A DNA stretch of 64,000 bases. Source: Leptothermofonsia sichuanensis E412 (lineage in GTDB: Bacteria > Cyanobacteriota > Cyanobacteriia > Leptolyngbyales > Leptolyngbyaceae). The notes beneath the pieces were generated by a model that saw only the letters and a list, made by a program, of their open reading frames with translations, was not told where the DNA came from and made no database searches. The stretch is from contig NZ_CP072600.1 in the NCBI RefSeq assembly GCF_019891175.1, forward strand, positions 4,960,001 to 5,024,000, in the 5' to 3' direction. A program made the translations under genes and the position numbers. This document shows positions 8,330 to 15,768 of the stretch, one piece after another. Position 1 is the first letter of the stretch. Each line of letters starts with the position of its first letter.

Positions 8330-8730
8330 CAGTTTTTATTGATACGGCTTATTGGGTGGCCAGGATTGACAAACGTGATCAGTGGCGGGATAGAGCCAGG
8401 GCAGTGACACCACGACTTCTCGCCACCCCCCTGGTAACAACCGAGTTAGTACTTGTGGAGGTATTGAATTATTTCAGTGGTTATCGAGCAGAGGTGAAAC
8501 AGGAGGTTGCAGACATTGTTGCATCTGTGCTGGATGAATCAGATATCAGAGTCATCTGGCAAAGTCGAGATTTGATGAGGACGGGACTGGCACTGTACCG
8601 CGATCGCCTGGACAAGGGATACAGCCTGACCGACTGTGTTTCAATGGTGGTGATGCGCCAGGAGACGATTCAGGAGGTTCTGACCCACGACAGGCATTTT
8701 CTTCAAGAAGGATTCTCGATACTACTCTAA
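8326..8730 (+). CDS. PIN-domain ribonuclease toxin
   Basis: 134 residues. Acidic residues of the PIN active site are visible: MTVFIDTAYWVA (first Asp), TTELVLVEVLNYF (Glu), SLTDCVSMVVM (Asp) and LTHDRHFLQEG (last Asp). These proteins are Mg-dependent endoribonucleases inhibited by the protein encoded just upstream, with which it overlaps by 4 bp. The pair is a likely type II toxin-antitoxin module that helps keep the island. Confidence 0.87.
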   Translation: MTVFIDTAYWVARIDKRDQWRDRARAVTPRLLATPLVTTELVLVEVLNYFSGYRAEVKQEVADIVASVLDESDIRVIWQSRDLMRTGLALYRDRLDKGYSLTDCVSMVVMRQETIQEVLTHDRHFLQEGFSILL

Positions 8731-8750
8731 CCCCGATCGTTCCATCCCCA

Positions 8751-9689
8751 ATGTCCACGAACCCACCCCCCACCCCCCTGAAAAAAGCAGCCCTGCGCCA
8801 CCTGCTGGCCCCCAGTTCCACCGCCAAACCACCCTCGGCGGCAGCTCTTCGGAATGCGAGGCAGTGGGCTAGGGCGGCAAAGTTGCTCGATGAGCGGGGG
8901 TTGACTGCAGAAGGCAAGTTAGTTGCAACGAAAGATCCCTATCTGGAAGCAACAGTTACCGATTGGTTGATCCACTTTCATTTGAGTTCTGGCGATCGCA
9001 GTTTGTGGCAATCGTTTGTATTTGAGTTTCTGCCAGAGCATTCAGAATTTACTCAAGATGAATTGTTGAACTACTTCACGAACATATTCTCGTCAGAATC
9101 ATCTGATTCATTGCGTAAGGTCACTCAGTCAATTCTGAAAACCTACACAGATTCAGAGGCGATCGCCAAGAGTCAGTTTCTCACTCACACCCAGAAAAAC
9201 TATTCAATCGGTAATCCAGATCTGTCGAATCCTTACACGACTGGCTATTTATTGGCAAAGATTTGGGAGCGAGATTTTAAGGCGCGATCAGCAGTTTTGG
9301 TGGATGACATCTTGAATGCAGAGATGGGATTAGCTAGCATTCTAGGGATTCAAAAAGACCAGTTGCGGCAGCAGTTAGATGTTCTGGCTAGATATGACGT
9401 AATTGAGCAGCGATCGGCGAAGCCTCATCTCTCTGACACAAAACCACCGATAAAAGAGGAGGGTGAATCTTCTTATCAGGTGTATCGCTGCTGGGAGACT
9501 CCAGACGAATTACTGGAAAAAGCCTACGAAAACGATAGGGCAACACCTAACCAACCGCTGATTCAGTCTCTTAGCTCGATTTTGGACAATGATGAAGACG
9601 CGCCAGATTTTTCCAGCTTCCTGGAATGGGCAACGGGCTTTATTTCGCTGGATGGTGGGTCAAACACAATCACCAGATTAGCGTCCTGA
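8751..9689 (+). CDS. DUF4007 family protein
   Basis: 312 residues. The family signature is readable: KDPYLEATVTDWLIHFHLSS, followed by LWQSFVFEFLPE, FTQDELLNYF, and KSQFLTHTQKNYSIGNP in the middle. DUF4007 proteins are repeatedly found next to PAPS-reductase-like genes in defence islands, and here such a gene lies 2.5 kb upstream. The biochemical role is unknown; a helper in DNA sulfur modification is an inference. The gene follows the PIN toxin by 20 bp. Its 3' end runs antisense into a small gene on the other strand, and a fragment of its 5' end is duplicated at 7702-7800. Confidence 0.75.
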   Translation: MSTNPPPTPLKKAALRHLLAPSSTAKPPSAAALRNARQWARAAKLLDERGLTAEGKLVATKDPYLEATVTDWLIHFHLSSGDRSLWQSFVFEFLPEHSEFTQDELLNYFTNIFSSESSDSLRKVTQSILKTYTDSEAIAKSQFLTHTQKNYSIGNPDLSNPYTTGYLLAKIWERDFKARSAVLVDDILNAEMGLASILGIQKDQLRQQLDVLARYDVIEQRSAKPHLSDTKPPIKEEGESSYQVYRCWETPDELLEKAYENDRATPNQPLIQSLSSILDNDEDAPDFSSFLEWATGFISLDGGSNTITRLAS

Positions 9690-9817
9690 AGGTATCGCCG
9701 CAAAATGATCAGATAGTTCTCTGCATCGCCGCAACGACGAAACCGACTCATCACAACACGCTGCATATTGGGCAGTAGACGCACAACTGCCCAGACATGA
9801 AGTGGACTAGCATTCAT
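9563..9817 (-). CDS. Small conserved cyanobacterial protein, probably with altered C-terminus
   Basis: 84 residues. The first 50 or so (MNASPLHVWAVVRLLPN..., RFRRCGDAENYLIILRR, NLVIVFDP) resemble a family of short cyanobacterial proteins of unknown function. The remainder (PSSEIKPVAHSRKLEK...) comes from reading through the antisense strand of the DUF4007 gene for 127 bp. The original 3' end was probably lost when the island was joined to this site. Confidence 0.5.
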   Translation of the reverse strand: MNASPLHVWAVVRLLPNMQRVVMSRFRRCGDAENYLIILRRYLQDANLVIVFDPPSSEIKPVAHSRKLEKSGASSSLSKIELRD

Positions 9818-9907
9818 AATATTTCTTGAAATCAGCGCAAAGTTTAGCGAGACACTAGCTAAAGTGCCTCCCAAAATCGTTTAATGGAGGATGAGAAAGA
9901 ACCTCTT

Positions 9908-9964
9908 ACTAGAAAAATTTTCTAGAAAAGTGGGTAATTGTCAAGTGTTTCTAGAAAAATTTTT
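9908..9964. promoter_or_regulatory. Palindromic operator-like repeats before the XRE gene
   Basis: CTAGAAAAATTTTCTAG (9908-9924) is almost perfectly palindromic. A second copy of the half-site TTTCTAGAAAAATTTT follows at about 9947-9963, directly before the regulator's start. Repeated palindromes immediately upstream of a small XRE gene are typical autoregulatory operators. Binding by the adjacent protein is inferred. Confidence 0.5.
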
Positions 9965-9967
9965 CGG

Positions 9968-10189
9968 ATGGAGCAGGATCGACCACAACTGACCTTAAAA
10001 CAACTAAGGGAGCAAGCAGGACTCTCCCAGGAGGCTTTGGCGCGTCTGGTTGGGATTAGTAGCAAGACTGTAAGCAACTGGGAAAGAGGAACCAATGTTG
10101 CCAGCTTGACAGTTCCTCAGATGAAAGCTTTATGTGAGGCTTTGGGTGTAACCCTCTATGAATTGCCGGACGACTTTAGCTCACAGTGA
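9968..10189 (+). CDS. XRE-family transcriptional regulator
   Basis: 73 residues from ATG (MEQDRPQLTLKQLREQAGLS). A single helix-turn-helix fills the protein: LKQLREQAGLSQEALARLVG, then SSKTVSNWERG and MKALCEALGVTLYELP. It is a short Cro/C1-type repressor. Palindromes upstream suggest autoregulation, and the HNH gene starts 65 bp downstream. This layout is like the C proteins that time expression of restriction enzymes. Confidence 0.88.
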   Translation: MEQDRPQLTLKQLREQAGLSQEALARLVGISSKTVSNWERGTNVASLTVPQMKALCEALGVTLYELPDDFSSQ

Positions 10190-10254
10190 TAGCTGCCTAC
10201 TGTTTAAGGGAATTCTTGCAGTAGATATACTCATAGCCACAAGAGTAAGTTTCT

Positions 10255-11373
10255 ATGGATAGTCCATACAGTCTGCCTAATTCTGAAAGCTTGGATATCG
10301 CTACTTTTTCCAGACTGCTTGATGACACTACAAATTCTTATAAGTTTCTCTTTTTTCTATCACTGTTAGACATTCTAAGTAGTCGTTTCTTTAAAGTAAC
10401 TTCACCAATTAGCTTAAAAGATCTAGCTATTGAGATGTTGGTCAATGCCTGGTATCCCCATTCAGTATTTAGGCTGTCCTTTGGATTGCAAGATATGGTT
10501 GCGGAAAAACTAGATTCTCTAGGACTGCATTTTGATGAATCCCTATTAAAAATTACAGAAGGCAATAAAACTATTGTTCGTAAAGCGATACAAAGTAAAA
10601 ATATTGATGACAAGCTTACTAGATATGTGCCTTTTCGGTTGATACGACCTTTCTTTAAAGAATTAAGTGGATTGAAAGATCAACAAGTTAATAGCGAAGT
10701 AAAAAATGCAGCAGAGAGATTGTTTGAGGCTCGGAAACCCTTGTACAGATTCAATCAGAACGCTACAGCAATCCTAATTCATCCTGAATGGGCTTCTTAT
10801 ATTCAAATTAACTACCGGATTATTAGAGGCTGGGTTTCATGGGGTTGGCTGCAATATATGCAGAAAAAGAACCCTAACACTCCTGCAATTGTTAATAAGT
10901 TGTTTCCACCCAGGGAGCGAGAATCCTTACAGGGGCAAACTTCTTACTGGCGAACAGTTATTGAAAATTGCGAAGATTTAAGATGTATCTACTCGAACCA
11001 AATACTAGAGCTTGACGATATTTCACTTGATCACTATTTGCCCTGGTCTTTTGTGGCTCATGATCAGCTTTGGAATTTGATTCCAGTTCCTAAAAGCGTT
11101 AACTCCTCCAAGTCAGACAATATTCCTGATAATATTTACTTTGAAAGGTTTATTAAAACACAGCACACAGGACTTATCATTTTCCACAATTATAGTTCTC
11201 AAAAGAAATGGACTAACTATATCGAATCTTATTTAGTTGATTTGGGCTTTTCTAATAAAGAAGAGTTGTTGAACTTTGAAAGTCTTAGAAAACAATACGA
11301 AATAAAATTCAAGCCTTTGATTGCTCTAGCAGTTAGCCAAGGATTTGAGCCTAATTGGAGATATTCTCCCTAA
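10255..11373 (+). CDS. HNH endonuclease-domain protein
   Basis: 372 residues. The N-terminal 220 residues have no family I recognise. The C-terminal half has an HNH pattern: CIYSNQILELDDISLDHYLP, then WSFVAHDQLWNLIPVPKSVN, then SSKSDNIP. The metal-binding His follows LD, and the N-L-x-P step is typical of HNH nucleases that also carry Cys. The gene is clearly AT-richer than its neighbours and has no HIP1 site, which suggests recent acquisition. With the small regulator upstream it may be the restriction partner of the PAPS-reductase/DUF4007 genes; this link is inferred from position only. Confidence 0.75.
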   Translation: MDSPYSLPNSESLDIATFSRLLDDTTNSYKFLFFLSLLDILSSRFFKVTSPISLKDLAIEMLVNAWYPHSVFRLSFGLQDMVAEKLDSLGLHFDESLLKITEGNKTIVRKAIQSKNIDDKLTRYVPFRLIRPFFKELSGLKDQQVNSEVKNAAERLFEARKPLYRFNQNATAILIHPEWASYIQINYRIIRGWVSWGWLQYMQKKNPNTPAIVNKLFPPRERESLQGQTSYWRTVIENCEDLRCIYSNQILELDDISLDHYLPWSFVAHDQLWNLIPVPKSVNSSKSDNIPDNIYFERFIKTQHTGLIIFHNYSSQKKWTNYIESYLVDLGFSNKEELLNFESLRKQYEIKFKPLIALAVSQGFEPNWRYSP

Positions 11374-11401
11374 AGCGCATGAATTCTGTTGAGATGAAAT
11401 C

Positions 11402-11581
11402 GTGCGTTATCCCTTGGAAAAATTCGAGCGGCGCAAGTTTGTGCGGCGGCTTAAGGAACTGACGTTGCTCAAGTTTGAGTCTGCGTTGTGGAAACGCCTG
11501 ACGGCAGAAGACAAAGAAGCGCTGAGGGCGATCGCCCAGACTGCCCTGATAGAATACTATCAACGTTTAGAAGTTGGCTAA
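11402..11581 (+). CDS. Small hypothetical protein
   Basis: 59 residues from a GTG (MRYPLEKFERRKFVRRLKEL..., ending EYYQRLEVG). Rich in Arg, Lys and Leu, predicted helical, with a HIP1 site inside, unlike the HNH gene upstream. No family recognised. It may be the 3' remnant of a longer gene, since no RBS is evident. Confidence 0.4.
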   Translation: MRYPLEKFERRKFVRRLKELTLLKFESALWKRLTAEDKEALRAIAQTALIEYYQRLEVG

Positions 11582-11637
11582 AAGCATAGTTCTCGTGCAA
11601 AATTCCTAAAGATCTTCCTCAAGCTCAAGCCCTGCCG

Positions 11638-11781
11638 ATGCCTGCTAAAGATTTCTACCATGACACGGTAAAAACTGCCCTGATTAAAGACGGTTGAGTT
11701 ATTACCGACGATCCATTGCTGCTCAGAATCAGACTGCGCTCTGTATTTGTAGATTTAGATACCGATATGATGGGGGTATGA
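11638..11781 (+). pseudogene. xisH: xisH remnant (fdxN-element excision controlling factor)
   Basis: The reading MPAKDFYHDTVKTALIKDG, stop, VITDDPLLLRI..., VFVDL is the N-terminal third of XisH proteins, normally about 138 residues. The Trp codon expected after KDG is TGA, and the frame ends after another 30 codons, so the copy is dead and truncated. No xisI follows. XisH/XisI pairs are widespread accessory genes in cyanobacteria. The fragment overlaps the start of the acyltransferase gene by 4 bp. Confidence 0.75.
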
Positions 11782-13199
11782 CCCGTTTGCAACCCCGGTT
11801 AGCGTTTATTCCCCAGGACCTCAACCTGATTGTCCTGTGGCTGACTCAGAGAATCATCCCCCTTTTACTCAGGCTGCGGTTGCGATCGTGGCTTCCTTCC
11901 GGCATTTCCCATATTCAGGTCAACCACATTGAGATCCTGGTCAACCTCTACCAGCAATTTCAGGCAGGAAAGATTCGCTTTCTCATGGCCTTTCGCCACC
12001 CGGAGGTAGACGATCCGCTGTGCATGTTTTATGTTCTGTCCCGGCTTGTGCCAGAGGCCGCACGCCAGCAGGGGGTAGCCCTGAAGTTCCCCGTTCACAC
12101 CCATTTTGTCTATGACCGGGGGATGCCACTGTGGGCAGGCTGGCTACTGGGATGGTTCTTCTCTCGCCTGGGGGGAATTCCCATTCACCGGGGCAAACGT
12201 CCAGACCGGACGGGGCTGCGGGTTGCCAGGGAGTTGTTTGTCAATGGTCAACTGCCAATTGCGATCGCCCCGGAAGGAGCCACCAACGGTCATAGTGAAC
12301 TGGTCAGTCCCCTGGAACCCGGCGTTGCCCAGTTGAGTTTCTGGTGTCTGGAGGATCTGGCAAAAGCCCAGCGGCAGGAAACCGTATTCATCGTTCCCGT
12401 GAGTATCCGTTACCACTATCCCAGGCCTCCCTGGGGCAACCTGGACAAACTGCTGCGCCAACTGGAACAAGACACTGGCTTACCAACGCCCCCCCCACCC
12501 CCCGGAGCAGACCAGACCCCCTTTTTTTATAAGCGCCTGTTCCATCTTGGTGAGCATGTCCTGTCTGAGATGGAAGATTTCTATCGCCGGTTTTATCACC
12601 AGGAATTGCCAGTTCTGGATCCATCCCACTATGAAGATGAAAATGCCCTGCTGGCAGCCCGCCTGCAACGGCTGCTGAATATTGCCTTGCAGGTAGCTGA
12701 AACCTACTTTGCGATCGCGCCCCAGGGAAATTTGAGTGAACGTTGCCGTCGCATTGAAGAAGCTGGCTGGCGCTACATTTACCGGGAAGAGATTAAATCC
12801 CAGGCAGAACTGGAATCCCTGTCCCCCTTCACCCGCGGGTTGGGTGACTGGGTTGCCCAGGAAGCGGTGATCCGAATGCGCCATATGCGTCTGGTAGAAA
12901 GCTTTGTCGCGGTCACAGGCACCTATGTCAGAGAAAAGCCCTCTATTGAGCGATTGGCAGAAACCACCCTGATTCTGTTCGACATGATTGCCAGAGTTAA
13001 AGGGGAAGAACTTCCCTGCCGCCCCCGACTGGGCTGGCGACACGCCACCATCACCATTGGTAATCCCCTGTCTGTCAGCGATCGCTGGCATACCTACCAG
13101 AGCAGCCGCTCCGCCGCCAGACAGGCGGTCGCCGAACTGACCCAGGACCTGCAACGTGCGCTGGAGGCGATGGTGGAAAAGGGGGGCGTTGCTGAATAG
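11778..13199 (+). CDS. 1-acyl-glycerol-3-phosphate acyltransferase (PlsC)-like protein
   Basis: 473 residues from ATG (MTRLQPRLAFIPQDLNL). Motifs of the LPLAT superfamily: FRHPEVDDPLCMFYVLSRL, which resembles the H-x4-D catalytic motif, then GGIPIHRGK and IAIAPEGATNG, the glycerol-phosphate binding P-E-G block. A long C-terminal part (after about residue 250) is specific to cyanobacterial members. It would transfer an acyl group onto a lysolipid or related acceptor at the membrane; the exact acceptor is unknown. It stands alone between the xisH remnant and a non-coding stretch. Confidence 0.8.
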   Translation: MTRLQPRLAFIPQDLNLIVLWLTQRIIPLLLRLRLRSWLPSGISHIQVNHIEILVNLYQQFQAGKIRFLMAFRHPEVDDPLCMFYVLSRLVPEAARQQGVALKFPVHTHFVYDRGMPLWAGWLLGWFFSRLGGIPIHRGKRPDRTGLRVARELFVNGQLPIAIAPEGATNGHSELVSPLEPGVAQLSFWCLEDLAKAQRQETVFIVPVSIRYHYPRPPWGNLDKLLRQLEQDTGLPTPPPPPGADQTPFFYKRLFHLGEHVLSEMEDFYRRFYHQELPVLDPSHYEDENALLAARLQRLLNIALQVAETYFAIAPQGNLSERCRRIEEAGWRYIYREEIKSQAELESLSPFTRGLGDWVAQEAVIRMRHMRLVESFVAVTGTYVREKPSIERLAETTLILFDMIARVKGEELPCRPRLGWRHATITIGNPLSVSDRWHTYQSSRSAARQAVAELTQDLQRALEAMVEKGGVAE

Positions 13200-13530
13200 C
13201 TTTCTCAACCACTTCCCCGCAAGCGATTATGTTGAATGTCAAGCATCCAAAGAATATTTGAGGAATTCAATCAAATAGTCTTTGAGAAAATTGAAAGCAC
13301 AACAAAGTCATGTCTGACAGAAGCCATGTATCTCGCGCTCCATCGTGGCGGTTGGGCAATGCAAAAACAATTAAATACCCATCAAGCACATTTAATTTCT
13401 GCCACCCTGAAGGTGCCAGGCGCGCGGAATGCTAACGTTCCCCTTCAGCGGCGGCTAACAACTTCTATATCCCTACCGAGATTTTCCAACCGTCCGCTGC
13501 AAGGGGGTTGTTGGGCTGTATTTACTCCAC
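13200..13530. other. Non-coding stretch between convergent genes
   Basis: It begins with GTTGCTGAATAG (about 13189-13200), a word also seen at 24077 and 44206 and probably a relic of a small inverted-repeat element. A frame of 117 codons crosses the stretch but has no recognisable motif, and it runs antisense into the next gene. I see no gene here. Confidence 0.5.
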
Positions 13531-14622
13531 TTAGGACTCACTATTTTTTTCTCCCATCGAACAGCTATCTATCTTGGCAAATAATGTAATCAAGCGGTCT
13601 CTCCGATTTTCAAACCAACCGTCTTCTCCTGCCCACAGGCTACTGGGCAAATGTCCGTCAGGAATTGTCTCAGAATTGTAAGTAAAGTCTGCATTGCTAC
13701 GCCAAGACCAATTCCCATTAGCATCTTTTATCCGCCAGCCATTCTTAGTTCCGAAGATGTCTCTGTCCTTAAACGACTCCTGGAAAATCCTCTTTTGCAC
13801 GCTGAAACCAAATCTTCCTTCGCTATTTTCCCGCCAAAGCGAATCAATTGTCTCTAAGTCAGTGCAAGGAAACACTGTCAAGGTTTCTTGGTTGACTTCT
13901 GTAGAGTTAGCGACTGTTTGAATTACTTCTTTTATGACGCGGGCTGTTTCTTGATCTGCTTCGCGCCATTGTTTCTTCTTTAAGTATCTTTTCAAAGTGG
14001 CATAATCCACACCAACAGAAGATTCCATTAGGGCTTGGAATCGTTCATCCTTCCGCAACCGATCAAAGTCAGAATTAGTTTTTGCAAGCTGTTGAGATGC
14101 TTCTAGATTGAGCCTGACAGCCTCTTTCAAATTTTCGAGTGCTTGCTGAGCATAGCCAAGCTGTGATTGACAGGAAGCCTTCACATACCAACCTAAGAAG
14201 TTTTCTGAATCTATATCAATGAGCTTGTCAGCAGTCTTTATGACTTTCTCAAACTCTTGAAGATTATAAAGACATACCCCAATGCCCCACCAAGCAGAGT
14301 AATTATCCGGATCAAGTTTTAGGCTTTCTTCATAAGTTGCGATCGCCTCTTCATTTCTACCTAATCCCTGTAGAGAGTCACCAAGATTGTTCAGCGCAAT
14401 CACTAGTGTCCGATCCAGTTGGATCGCTTTAAGCAGGGTTGGTATTGCTTCCTCAAATTTTTCCAACTGATTCAAGGCGTAGCCTTTATTATTCCAGGCA
14501 AGCACTAGTCCAGGATTAGCCTGAATTGCTTGGTCATAAAATTCAATTGCTTTCTGACAGTCTGCCTCTAAATACTCATTTCCTTGGTTGTAAAAATCAA
14601 CTGCTTGATCCAGTGATTGATA
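13531..14622 (-). pseudogene. TPR-GUN4 protein gene, 5' end removed at IS-A copy 3
   Basis: The protein part ends at 13531 and the frame stays open up to the IS border at 14622 (upstream codons read QSLDQAVDFYNQGNEYLEAD). Residues 1-140 or so are TPR units (AWNNKGYALNQLEKFEEAIP, ALNNLGDSLQGLGRNEEAIA). The C-terminal 150 residues are a GUN4 domain: YATLKRYLKKKQWREADQET, LWRENSEGRFGFSVQKRIFQ, DGHLPSSLWAG. GUN4 binds porphyrins and assists Mg-chelatase, but TPR-fused GUN4 proteins in cyanobacteria may have signalling roles. The start codon and N-terminus are missing, and the sequence beyond the IS does not continue the gene. Confidence 0.85.
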
Positions 14623-14704
14623 TACTTTGCCGGGGTATAGATTTTACCCTCTAGATAAAGTAGAAATGAGGTAGACCGTTGAGTGTTGAGCACGGTGCCT
14701 CCCA

Positions 14705-15172
14705 ATGATCCAACTGAGCTTTAGTGCCGAAGAGATTGAGCAACTACATTACGAACGCTTTCACCATCCACATCCGCGTGTGCAACAAAAAATGGAAGCG
14801 TTGTATCTCAAAAGTCAAGGATACTCGCATCAGGAAATTACCCGGTTGCTTCGGGTGACAAAACCAACGTTGTTGAGCTATCTGCGAGATTATGAAACTG
14901 GGGGGATCGGCAATCTCAAAGAATTGACCTTTTATCGACCCCAGAGTGAACTGAAACAACATCAACAGACTTTGGAAGCATACTTCCGGGCAAATCCTCC
15001 AAAGACCCTAGCGCAGGCTTGCGCCAAGATCGAAGAACTGACTGGTATTGTCCGTAGTCGGGAGCAAGTGAGGGTGTTTCTCAAATCGATGGGGATGCGT
15101 TGTCGGCGAGTGGGGATGTTGCCCGCCAAAGCTGATGTAGAAGCGCAGGAGGAGTTCGTCAAAAAAAACTAG
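14705..15172 (+). CDS. IS-A transposase ORF-A, copy 3
   Basis: 155 residues, MIQLSFSAEEIEQLHYERF..., helix-turn-helix half ending FVKKN directly after the A8 run. Starts 82 bp inside the element. Confidence 0.92.
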   Translation: MIQLSFSAEEIEQLHYERFHHPHPRVQQKMEALYLKSQGYSHQEITRLLRVTKPTLLSYLRDYETGGIGNLKELTFYRPQSELKQHQQTLEAYFRANPPKTLAQACAKIEELTGIVRSREQVRVFLKSMGMRCRRVGMLPAKADVEAQEEFVKKN

Positions 15173-15261
15173 ACCCACGACTGCAAGAGGCAAAAGCAGG
15201 TCAGAGAGCCGTCTTCTTTGTCGATGCTGCCCATTTTGTTCTGGGGGCCTACTTAGGGTTT

Positions 15262-15744
15262 TTGTGGTGCTTTGAACGCTTGTTTATCAAGTCGGGGGCA
15301 GGAAGGCAACGGTTCAATGTCTTAGGGGCCCTCAACGCCGTGACTCATGCGTTAATCACCGTCACCAATGAGACTTATATCAACGCTCAAAGTGTCTGTG
15401 AATTACTGCACAAACTGGCAGCTCTGGGATTAGACATTCCGATTACGCTTGTGTTGGATAACGCTCGGTATCAGAAGTGTGCGGTTGTGATGGAGTTGGC
15501 TCAATCATTGAACATTGAGTTGTTGTATCTAACGGTCTATTCTCCCAATCTCAACTTGATTGAGCGCTTGTGGAAGTTTGTCAAGAAGCAATGCTTATAT
15601 TCGATTTATTATGCTGACTTCTCTGCATTTAAGGAGGCGATTACTGCTTGTCTCAACCAGTGTCATACGACGTATAAACCTGAGTTAGATTCACTGTTAA
15701 CCTTGCGTTTTCAGTCCTTTAAACAAGTAAAAACTATACCCTGA
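15262..15744 (+). CDS. IS-A transposase ORF-B, copy 3
   Basis: DDE half with LDNAR and NLIERLWKF, in the -1 frame relative to ORF-A. The frame is open from the A8 run near 15166, so a slippage fusion KKKLDPRLQEA is expected. Confidence 0.9.
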   Translation: MWCFERLFIKSGAGRQRFNVLGALNAVTHALITVTNETYINAQSVCELLHKLAALGLDIPITLVLDNARYQKCAVVMELAQSLNIELLYLTVYSPNLNLIERLWKFVKKQCLYSIYYADFSAFKEAITACLNQCHTTYKPELDSLLTLRFQSFKQVKTIP

Positions 15745-15768
15745 CAAGGTATATTCAGTTACAACTTG

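Larger units (their letters stand above)
14623..15751 (+). mobile_element. IS630-type element IS-A, copy 3 (A8 variant)
   Basis: Complete 1129-bp copy with TA at both ends and the same terminal repeats as the other copies. It has the A8 frameshift run. The left flank is the cut TPR-GUN4 gene and the right flank is the 3' end of an intact radical SAM gene, so the two flanks were not neighbours before. This points to rearrangement between IS copies, or to an assembly join. Confidence 0.95.

Noticed and set aside
13236-13589. A plus-strand open frame of 117 codons
   Set aside because: No RBS or recognisable motif, a composition change in the middle, and overlap with the 3' end of the TPR-GUN4 gene on the other strand.
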